Shown here piece after piece: positions 48,571 to 58,256 of a DNA stretch of 64,000 bases (the first letter of the stretch is position 1; every line of letters begins with the position of its first letter). The DNA lies in the NCBI RefSeq assembly GCF_038396675.1, contig NC_088931.1, forward strand, positions 41,766,001-41,830,000, given 5' to 3'. The translations under genes were made by a program, and so were the position numbers. The notes under the pieces are model-generated. The model had not been told where the DNA came from and searched no databases. It was given only the letters and a program-made list of their open reading frames with translations. The DNA comes from Hydra vulgaris (lineage: Eukaryota; Cnidaria; Hydrozoa; Anthoathecata; Hydridae).

Positions 48571-49245
48571 ATGCCAAATAAATGTTGTGTGTATGCTTGT
48601 CACACAAACTATCAAAGAGAAAAAAACAAAATATCTAGTGAAGTTAATAAAACATTAGTGCATCAGTTTCCAAGTAATAACGTCGAGTGTGAAAAATGTA
48701 TAAAAGCTATTCCAAACTCTAATTTGGTTGTTACCAAGTATACTGTTATCTGTGAGCTACACTTGCCTCCAAATTTCGATACAGTTATATTGCGTGGAGG
48801 AAAACATCGACCAAAAAATGTTCTTTTTGTTTGACTGGGAGTACCTTTATCTCAGATTCCAACTGCTAATCTAAATGAAAGAAATACAAAAAGATCTTTA
48901 AGTGGCATTAGAAGTACATAAGATAATGAGCTAGACACATTTCTTAAAAGGGATAAAGGTACTTTTTGTGACATTAAAAACAAGTTTATCAATAGAAAAG
49001 GAATACCTTTTTTTGTGCTTAAAATTTATGAAAATCTTACCTTTGAAACATTTCATTATGGGATTAGGTGTCACATTTCTAGCTTAACAGTGAATCGAAT
49101 CATAACTGTTGACACCTGGTCTAAGCTTGATGAGAAACTTTGTTTATTAAGCTCCTTGAATATGGACAATAAAAAAGAAGTAGTTATGCAACATATTTCA
49201 GTTATGGGACCAAAAGCAATTGGAGATTTTATACACCTAAAATAG
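48571..49245 (+). pseudogene. THAP-domain protein, broken
   Basis: The first frame (48571-48834, 87 codons) begins MPNKCCVYACHTNY, with the starting Cys pair of a C2CH THAP zinc finger. VICELHLPPNF supplies the closing Cys-x2-His. KHRPKNVLF followed by a stop and VPLSQIP resembles the end of the domain. A further frame (49015-49245) continues with TFHYGIRCHISSLTVNRI and VVMQHISVMGPKAIG, which I do not recognise. The domain binds DNA and commonly accompanies transposases. The gene lies 0.5 kb upstream of a tnp2-like transposase on the same strand and may be an accessory gene of that element. Confidence 0.65.
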
Positions 49246-49412
49246 TTATACATTCTTTTGTATATTTTTCAACATCAAGGGTATTATATAATTGCTTAAG
49301 AAACGATTACCAACTTCCGTCTATTTTAACCCTCACTTAAATTACTTAAAAAATTTCTTATATTAATGAAAACAAATTTATTCGATTGTTATTAAATTTT
49401 CAATTCTCTTTT

Positions 49413-49457
49413 GGACGTACAATGCACGTACAATGTACGTACATTGTACGTCCAAAC
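49413..49457. repeat. palindromic ACGTAC-rich hairpin
   Basis: GGACGTACAATGCACGTACA is mirrored by TGTACGTACATTGTACGTCC with overlap at the centre. Contains several ACGT cores. Confidence 0.7.
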
Positions 49458-49744
49458 GTCGTTCGTCCGTTCTCGGATTAGAAATGAACCTTAAAATTTT
49501 TTTAAATAATAGTTCCAAAATAGCAACTAAACTTCAAATATATATTTAGTGAATGATTATAAAAAAACAAAATTTGGCATTATCACCTATTATCTATTAT
49601 CACCTTTTAAAGCAGGCATCTTATGTAACTATCGTGGTGTTTTTTTAAGAATAAGCACAACTCATATCTGAAATTCAGTGTTTTTTTAAATGGCATTCAA
49701 TATAAAAAAAAAGGAAAGGTATCAATAGAAATGTAAATGCACTT

Positions 49745-51600
49745 ATTTAGATTCGTCAAGTGAGGATGAGACAGTTGTTGAACAACATGTTAATATTTTT
49801 CTGTTCTTACAGAAAAATCAACATCGCTTGGTTCTACAACTGTTTCATTTTCATTTGATGACTTATATTCAGTGAATAGTGACAATGAATTATTGGAGAG
49901 TATAAGTATGTCAGACAAAGTTTTTTTTATGCGATAATGTTTACTTAACTGATGATTATTATCCGAAGAGTAGTGAATCTGATAGTAGCAATACAGATTG
50001 TTACAGTAGTGATGACTCTAATGAGGATGAAATGTTATCATTAGATAAAAAGCTTGCTCAATGTTCAACTAGAAATCGTTGAGCTCGTTCATCTGTTAAT
50101 GAACTTTTATCTATCTTTCGTGAAAATGGTTGTCCTCTTCCCAAAGATGCAAGAACTCTTTTTAAAACACCAAGAAAAATACCAGTAGAAAGTATATGTG
50201 GTGGGGATTATGCATATCATGGAATATTTAAAGGAATTAAAAGTGTTCTAAGTGAAAAAAAATGTTGTTGGTAATATTATCAAGTTGTCAACAAATATTG
50301 ATGGAATTCCTCTTTTTAAATAATTAAGTATGCAGATGTGGCCAATTCTTGCATGCTTTGACAATATTAATGAATATTTGTTAGATTTTGTTAATGAATG
50401 GAATGAGTTAAGGCACACTGGAATTATGTTCAATGGAGACCAGATAAGCATAGAGATTAAATCTTTTGTTTGTGATGCACCCTCCAGAGCCTTTTTAAAG
50501 TGTATAGTCCCTCATTCTGGTTATTATTCCTGCGAAATTCATGGAACGCATGAAGGAAGAGTGGTATTTAATGAAGAGGAACATTTTCAATTGAGAAATA
50601 AAATTACTTTTGAACAGTTTGGATATCACAATAATCATCAACGATCAATGTCTCCTTTAACTGGATTTAAAATTGATTGCATTTATTCTTTCACACTAGA
50701 TTACATGCATCTTGTATGTTTAGGTGTAATCCGTCGCATCTTAAATTATCTGAAAAAAGGACCAGGTGGGAAAATATCTGCTGCTCAAATTTCAGAGGTA
50801 TCTCAAGTATTGGTGAGTAATAATGGATGTATACCAAGTGAGTTTGCTCGGCAACCTTGAAGTTTAAATGCCTTGGATAGATGGAAAGCGACAGAATTTC
50901 GACAATTTTGTTATATACTAGTCCAGTTGCATTAAGAGGTATAGTATCAAAGAAGTTGTGTGAACATTTTTTGGTCCTAAGTATTGCAATGACCATATTA
51001 TTAGAAGATGATGACTATCTACGTGTTCCATATTTAGATTATGTAAATAGTTTACTAAAGTATTTTGTGAATGAAGTTAAACATATATATGGCAATACAT
51101 TTACAGTTTAAAATGTGCATAATCTTTTGCACTTAGTTGACGATTCTCGTAATCATTTATGTTCTCTTAACAGAATATCACGTTTTCCTTTTGAGAACTT
51201 TCTTCTAAGAATGAAAAGAAACTTGAGAATGAAAAGAAACTTGAGACACTGGATTGGAATTCTTCCAATCCAGTGTCTCAAGTTTCAAAACGACAATCTG
51301 AGTATCAACATTGTTTTGGAAAATTACCTGAACAGTTTAGTTTCTATTGCTTTTATAAAAGCAAATAACAATGATGGTACCTTTCAATGTAATGTTATTG
51401 TTACTAAATATTTAGACAATGTCTTTGATTCTCCAGCTCCATCAGTGCAGTGTAATATAACATTGTTTCGCACCAAACATTTTAATAAAGTTGTCCAAAG
51501 AACATTAAGTTGTGCAGATTTTCAAAGGAAATGTGTTTGTTTGAATAAAAAAAGAGGTTTATTAATATTTCCATTACTGCACAATGATGAAAAAATTTAA
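49745..51600 (+). pseudogene. CACTA-like (tnp2/Transposase_21-type) transposase, copy 1, broken
   Basis: Homologous along its length to the minus-strand protein at 58257-60940. Readable order: an acidic N-terminal part; NELLSIFRENGCPLPKDART at about 50098; NIDGIPLFK at about 50297; MWPILACFDN at 50336; SFVCDAPSRAFLKCIVPHSG followed by YYSCE at about 50460; FTLDYMHLVCLGVIRRIL at about 50690; and C-terminal segments to 51600. The segments DGIPL, CDAP, HSGYYSC and DYMH correspond to the conserved acidic and metal-binding features of the family. Stops and frameshifts occur near 50082, 50320, 50860 and 51111, and a fold-back insertion at 51215-51286 also shifts the frame. Confidence 0.75.
51236..51286. 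repeat. perfect 24-bp inverted duplication within the transposase frame
   Basis: GAAACTTGAGACACTGGATT starts the left arm and AATCCAGTGTCTCAAGTTTC ends the right, with a 3-base loop. Just upstream ATGAAAAGAAACTTGAGA is itself duplicated in tandem (about 51211-51244). The right arm encodes the expected NPVSQVSK; the left arm is the extra copy. Confidence 0.9.
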
Positions 51601-52100
51601 TCTTAGTTTTTTTCTGAACTTGAAATGTAGATCTATAAACTAGCTTGTTTATATAAATAATTGGGATCTATAAACTAGCTTATTTATATAAATAATTGTT
51701 TTTATTATGATATAAAATATTTTATGTCTAGAATTCTTTTATATTTGTTTTTATTATAATATAATTATGTTACTATAGCTTTTATTATAGTAAAATAACT
51801 ATGTCTTGGTGTAGAGCAGTATGGCTGGTAGGGTCAGTTGAAGAAAAGCTGACAATCCCTTCAGTGTGGGTTGAAGGAGCTTTAAATGAAAGGCAGTTTG
51901 TGTGATGGCAGTTTGTGTATTAATGTTTTAAAAGCATGTAAACAACAGTTAATACCTCAGAATGATTGGTTTTGCTTTCCGCTCCTTAAGGAGAAGTATC
52001 GTCATTGTAAGTATTGTGATATTGATATTTTCTTGATCTCATTTATATGTAAATGATCTATAAAATTGACAATATAAGTTTATAAATTAAAAATTATATA

Positions 52101-52107
<7 letters not shown>

Positions 52108-52134
<27 letters not shown>
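52108..52134. repeat. (TA)n tract, left part
   Basis: Continues as 53992-54076 on the other side of the inserted element. Confidence 0.85.
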
Positions 52135-52138
<4 letters not shown>

Positions 52139-53988
52139 CCATGCCAAAATATCATGATTTTCAGAAAATGAAAGGTCGCGGTATATACCTGTTCTATACA
52201 TAAAAAGAAGTATATAAACTAAATTCGACCTCTCTAGGACCATATTTAGTGTTGGAAGATGATTTTAGGCTTTTACGCAAATACGAGAAAAATAATATTC
52301 TTTTTAAAAATGAAGAAAAAAATAAGTTAGGAAAGGTATTTTTTAGTTTAAAATCAAATATCATTACTATAACAGACTTTTTACAATTTGGCCAGTGCAC
52401 TTTGGTCAGCTTCTAATGATATTAACGCCCTGTGCTCTCTGACAACTAGCAGTATTTTTGCCTTTTGTCCTTCTTTAATGCGCTACTGATATATCTTTGA
52501 TTATTGTTGATATTCCGCTCTGCTGGGTTATTTGTAACATTTAGAGATTAAACAAACTCACAAAATGATACATAAGAATCATTTTCCTCCAGCTTTCCAG
52601 CAGCTAAATCTGTTTTCCAAGTAGGAATTTCGTCCTGTATGCCTAGAACAATGAACAGAGCCCAACTTTCCTCTGTAATCAACTCTGTTACCTCAGAGGT
52701 AGGTAAAACTAGGACAGCATCAGGTTTACCATTGGGATTAGTGTTGATATCTGGTGCCTCAAAGGTCAACAGCTTGTCTTAAAAATCTGGATCTGCCATT
52801 ATTAACACAGCAACATTTGGGGCAATGTACCAAGAGTGCTGCTAAAAAAATTTCAGAAAAGCATTGTCAATTTTAACATCAAACTCTTGTTGTATAACAT
52901 AAGCTGACTTGAATGACAGGTAATCATTCTTAACAGCATTCTTAAATCTAATATACCTGATGTCATAACAATAGCTAAATTGCAAAAAATGTCAGCCATG
53001 AAATGAGCATTGTGATTGGCTCCTGGTTAATAAATTTTAAAACCATTCAGCCATTTTAATAGCCTGGTTAATAAATTTTAAAACCATTCAACCATTCAAT
53101 TTTAAAACCATTCAGGTGATGAGACATTTATAATGCAGCATAAAATGCAGCATACTTGACTAGATGATTATAATCATCTCTTGGAAACACTTCGTGATTA
53201 AGAGCAAACTTCAGATATTTCTGAGCTTCCAGGTAAAGTTTATGAAGTTCTGATCCAACTTCCAGTTTCTTCTCATCAAATTTCTTAAACTCAGACAGGT
53301 CAGCTTTTTGAATGATAGCGTGATATACTTCCCAGTCCTTCTTGAAATCTTTATAGAACTGTCTATCTGGTGCAGCAGTAACTCCAAGGACAATTACAAT
53401 TGCCTTATGTATTGCTATTTCAAACATGCGATGTCTGCATAACAGCCAGAGAACAGGTTTTCCCAAAATATAGCACAATCTGGTTATAATTCCTGCATGG
53501 GCTCCTGTATAAACATTGGTAGTATCTGCAACAACTGCGAAAATTTCATTGTATATTTCAAAGGACCCAAGTAAGTTGTGAATAATTTCTGTTTCATCAA
53601 CAGTTTTGCCAGACTCTGCAGGTAAAACACCAAGTAAGAGATGGTTGGAAGCTGTGTATTTGGTAGCTGTGAAATTGGGTTAGTTAACAGATGTAATGGT
53701 CGTCTGACACTTTCACTTATATGCGCATTTTTCTTCTTTTTCGGACCCATTTATTATTATTATTATAAGAAATTATTAACAGTTTATAATAGATGTCTTA
53801 TGTAGTGATTGCAATCTTAAACTAAACACAAAATGGTGCAATCTTGTTTTCGCCATCCTTCACCTAATTTCACCATACTTGTTTTCGTAAAATCCTGAGA
53901 TAGAACAATAAAAATTCATATTTTTGCTTATTTTTATGTATAGAATGGGTTTTTAAACCGCGACCAAAAAAATTTTTTTTGACATGCC

Positions 53989-53991
<3 letters not shown>
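52135..53991 (-). mobile_element. 1.86 kb DNA transposon of unplaced family
   Basis: The ends are inverted repeats with three matching blocks: AGGGCCATGCCAAAA/AGGGCATGTCAAAA at the tips, GGTCGCGGT, and TTCTATACATAAAAA. It sits within a (TA)n tract present on both sides, compatible with a TA-type target. It contains one decayed gene on the minus strand (53750-52400) filling most of its length, so it looks like a once-autonomous small transposon. Confidence 0.75.
52400..53750 (-). pseudogene. transposase-like protein of the DTT...CRHR family, broken
   Basis: Begins MGPKKKKNAHISES at 53750. After a frameshift, VADTTNVYTGAHAGI (about 53540-53500) and LGKPVLWLLCRHRMFEIAIH (53470-53410) follow, then PDRQFYKDFKKDW and ELHKLYLEAQKYLKFALNHE plus a DDYNHLVKYAAF segment to 53128. 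After more decay, KPDAVLVLPTSEVTEL and ESWALFIVLGIQDEIPTW lie at 52548-52769, then NNPAERNI near 52530. I have the impression of unnamed proteins in cnidarians and insects with DTTSSNTG, LWLACRHH and NDPAERG segments, but cannot name a superfamily. The Asp of DTT and the Glu of PAER are candidate catalytic residues (inference). Between the last frames several stops occur. Confidence 0.55.

Positions 53992-54076
<85 letters not shown>
53992..54076. repeat. (TA)n tract, right part
   Basis: About 42 units; the other side of the tract is 52108-52134. Confidence 0.95.
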
Positions 54077-54081
<5 letters not shown>

Positions 54082-54318
54082 TAGATGACAAATCAGTATG
54101 TGAAGGTTTTGATTTCACAAGTGATGAATCTGAAACATCCTCAAATAAGAAAGAAGCTGAAAATCAGAAGATGGCTAAAACCTAAAGCAAAAATTTAATA
54201 CATATGCGCTATTGTTTAATTGATTTATGTAGTTTGCACTATTTTTATTTTAAAATTAAATACCATGCATAGTTGTAATTTCTTTGTTTGTATATATAGC
54301 AAGCACACACATTTATTT

Positions 54319-54560
54319 CCCAGTGGGCAAAACGACGTCCGCAATAGGTCCATTTTGGTCCTTGGGACGTCTCACGGGACGACTTAGGGACGTCCTCCAG
54401 ACGTACCAAATCAAACGCTTTTCGTCCGTCCAACGGGGATCTAAAGAGACGTCCGTAGGACGACCTTAAAGGACGTCTATAGCATGTCCTACGGACGTTT
54501 TCCACAAGTCCCGGATCCTTATTCAGGCAGTTAAAAATACGTCTTCGGCACGTCCTAAAA
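54319..54560. repeat. left subterminal array of ACGT-core palindromes
   Basis: About nine ACGT cores, mostly GACGTCC, GACGTCT or GACGTT, spaced 15-45 bp apart. Possible binding sites for the transposase. Confidence 0.75.
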
Positions 54561-54955
54561 TCATTTTAAACATTAGTTGATTCCGAAAATTTAAATTACT
54601 CTTATAAGTAAGACTTGCAACTATAACCCTTATAACCCATGTAAGTGCTACTTTTATAAAAACATTATACATTATTCAGTACTAAATACTATAATTACAT
54701 ATAACCTTACAAGACAAAGTAATAGTATAATAATGCATTTATACAAAACATTTATTCTTATAAACTGAAGAACTGTTTTGAATTCTGTTGATTGTGTATA
54801 CATGCGCTAGAATAAGAAAAATTAAAAAACGGTTTATAACTTAAAAAAATGTATTTACAAAATGAAAAAATAAAAGTAATCATAAGTAATATTGCTTGTC
54901 TGATGTGAAACCACAAAGACAGAACCAGTTTTATACGAGGAGATCCATTTATTAA

Positions 54956-57652
54956 TTATGTAACTACAGGATTTCTCATTGCGTTATTTCGAATCGCTCG
55001 TTTTAAAATATCACCAATGTGTTAATCTAATCGATCTTTATGATAGTCTTCCTTGCTGCTGTTAAGTAGAGTACCTACAACACAAAACATTAAAAATAAA
55101 AAGTCACAAGAAAGCCGCTAAATCACAAATTTTAATACTATTATTTATTTGTGTTTTATATAAATAAAAATATAATTAGCCTTCAAAATGTGCAAAAAAA
55201 TGATTTTAAATTGATTAAACACGCCTCCTTTTCATATATCGCTGATATTGCGCTATGATGACTATAACATTTTTTAAAATAGAAGCATAATGGAAAAATT
55301 GGCCTTAAATCAAAACGCTTGTAACACAAGTTATGCTCAAAAATAATTTAAACAACTTTCACACAATAAATTTATTACATTCATATACCTGTCAAACACA
55401 AATAGTGAAGTGTCTTTGAAAAAGACTGGTTCTTTAAACATACAGACTAAAACCATTCTGTATTTCCCGCGACATCATTCCATCAAGAGCAAGCCTTACT
55501 GCCGTTCTTGCGTCTTTTCCTCCAATTTCTTTTATATGTTTTTTCTAAAGAAATTACCCAAGACAGAAATTTTGAAAATAATTTTTTTAATTTTGATACT
55601 TTGAAACGAAGTTCTTAATTTATTATAATCTTAAACTATTAATTAAACAAATATAAAAATTTATAAATCTGCAAGTGTTTAAAATAATTGTAACTGTTGG
55701 TAAGAATTTAAAACAACCTTCTTTTGAAAATATGCATTGTCTTTGAGTTTACTCTCTTCTGCCTCAATTTCTGCATTGCTTTGGAGCACTTATAGACTGC
55801 CTGAATCATTATTTACTGCCATATCATTATCTCGAAGCAATCCAAGTGTTTCAGAAATGTTTTTTTGATTTTCTTCTAATTTTGCTAGCCGCATAAGCAC
55901 AGTGTATTGAAATTCTATAAGGAAATAGCCTTGCATTACCAAAATAATTTAATACTTAAGTTATAAACTATGAGGCATCATGATAGGGTAGAAAAAATCC
56001 TGAGGGCTATTGAATCAATAATGAGTTTGGGGACCGACGAGTTTATTATAGGGTTGCAAAAATTGCACAAGGGATGTGGCTGCAAGACATTGAAATATAA
56101 AATAATTGAATTTACTTTCTCAGTATTTATTATATTTTTCAATGTCATCTAAACCCCAACCCCAGAAAATATCTTATTATACATCATGTCTAATATCCAT
56201 CTGAAGGTATATAAATATTACATAGAAGAATAGAAAAAATACTTTAAAGTGCTTACGTTTGGTAGACATCTCCTTGAAAGAGGTTCCACCATCAGTATAT
56301 GTTTTAAATTTCCCACATGTATTTTTTGTTGCTATTATTGGATTTACCGAAAAAGATACTCTTGTTGGTGATGGTGATGGACATGTTGCAAAAAACTTTT
56401 TAGAATCAGTTCCTAAAAAAATGTTAAAATATGGTTTTATATTGGAACAAGTTAAGGAAATAAAACTTTATATCGAAAACAAAATTTTAAAAAAGTTCAT
56501 TAAAAATAAAGTTGAGTGACTTTAACCCGAACAAAGAAATCTGGTCGAGTTAGAGAAAAAAAAATCTAACATAATAGATGCCTCTATTGGTTCTATTGAC
56601 AAAAAATTAATTTCTCAAATAGTGGAAAATATATCTTTACAAGCAGCTAAAGATACCAAATAATTTGCATAAAATAATTAAGACATACATTAAAATAATT
56701 CTTCACCTTTTGAGCTACTTGTTGGTGTATGGAAGTTGGAAGTTTCCAGTTGTGGAAATTGAGATAAGGTATCTTCTTCTGATATTAGGGCCATTGACCG
56801 CTTGCGTTTTATAACTGGACTTGCAACACATTTATCTATTTAAAAAAAATGAGTGTTTTTTTTATAAAAAAAAAACAAAAAACTCAAAAAAAGCATTATA
56901 AAAGTGAACAAAATAAATTCAATAATTTTTTGCATTATTTTTATTATTCTAACAAAATTAAAAAAAAAAACGCTCCAGAAACAAATTTAATGACACTTGG
57001 TCTTATGCAGCAGCCCAGTTCATTGTGGTTTGGGTTTTACAGTTAAAAGGTTTAGAAAGGGTTGTAACCACAATTATAAAAAGAATAACAAAATGCCTAC
57101 TTGACTGTAGTGGCCTCCTCAGCCTTAAGGTTGCAAATTTCATAAAAATAAACAAATAATTATAGTTTCTACATGTTCGATAGAGTAGGGCAGTAATTAT
57201 GTTTTTGTCAACATTTCGAAAAAATTATAATGAAATATGGATCATAATTTATCAGCATATTTGGACAACACAAAAATTATTATGAACTTTTAATTAATAA
57301 AATAAATTAACAAACCAATTTTTTCTTCCATTTCTGAATCACTTTTTTCAGAGTCAACTTCTGTATCATTCTCTGTAGTAGACAAAAAACTTATCATATC
57401 TTGCGCCACTGATTTAAACCCAGCTTCCAATAATACTTTCACTATCACCAATTTTGTCCAGTTGCTCTCAGGAGAAGACCATCGAGAAATATATAAACTT
57501 AATAATTTATGTTTTGGTGGCCAGTACAGAATCATACTTTCTAAATCAACCCAAGGACATGGAGCGAGAGTTTTCACTTTTTGCTTGTTTTCAATAATAA
57601 CCAGAGCTGACCATAGTTGACTAAAAGATATTTTGATAAAAGAATAAAACAA
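54956..57652 (-). pseudogene. accessory gene of copy 2, DUF4806-like, multi-exon, broken
   Basis: Candidate exons on the minus strand: to about 57630 downward (LWSALVIIENKQKV, CPWVDLESMILYWPP, ESNWTKL); about 56825-56712 (SPVIKRKRSMALISEEDTLS); about 55931-55725 (FQYTVLMRLAKLEENQKNIS); about 55570-55385 (KEIGGKDARTAVRLALDGMM); and 55074-54956 (LLNSSKEDYHKDRL, then IGDILKRAIRNNAMR, stop TAA). Most have AG/GT borders. Order and content recall proteins with an N-terminal W...VIP..W...WPP segment and a C-terminal DUF4806 domain. In-frame TAA codons follow NNDSGSL and HKDRL, and a frameshift occurs near 55430. An accessory role to the transposase is an inference. Confidence 0.5.
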
Positions 57653-58256
57653 AAATATTAATATATTGGTAAGAACATGTTTATCATTGTTTTATATAAT
57701 ACACAGAGAAAAATATTCTATTATTAAACTAAACATACTAATGATAAAAAGAATAGTCTAATTGGTAATATATTCACATTTAATTTGTTATTAACAAAAA
57801 CAGAATAATTTCAAAGTAACTTTTTAAAAACTATCAAAAGTATTTGATATAAGTTACAAATAATTAAATGATATATTTATTTGTCATAAATTATAATAAA
57901 TATTAGAAATATTTGCTTAAAACTCTAACTTGCAAGGCAGTTCCAGCGTGCAATTCATAACTATTATGAGCAAAATATTTAAATTATTGTTTTAAGTTTG
58001 AATAAAACCAATAGAAAAATAGTCTTATAAATACTGATGTTAAGTGCATAATCATTAAAATACAATGATATCAATATTTTTTACAAAACTTTGTTTATAA
58101 CATTATTTAATAATGAAATTGTAGACTCTTATATTCTTATATTTATTTCAATTTTTCAGAAAATAACCATATACTGATCTTGACTAAAATTACAATATAT
58201 ACAATATATAAAACAGTAACTGCAAAAAAATGTTTCATTGAGTTTTTTAAACTAAT

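Larger units (their letters stand above)
51801..54180 (+). pseudogene. accessory gene of copy 1, exons 1-2
   Basis: Exon 1 (51801-52006) begins MSWCRAVWLVGSVEEKLTIP then SVWVEGAL, with lesions before LIPQNDWFCFPLLKEKYRH and a GTAAGT donor. Exon 2 starts at 54085 after TTTAG and reads DKSVCEGFDFTSDESETSSN to a stop near 54183; the phases match. The layout (Trp-rich value-proline start, acidic linker) parallels the accessory gene of copy 2 at 54956-57652, which resembles proteins carrying a DUF4806 domain. A further exon follows at 61252 beyond the copy 2 insertion. The intron between exons 1 and 2 holds a (TA)n tract split by the element at 52135-53991. Function unknown. Confidence 0.5.

Noticed and set aside
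56259..56519. 86-codon plus-strand frame within the copy 2 element
   Set aside because: It opposes the direction of the element genes and has no recognised motif, though it could be an unrelated exon; left unannotated.
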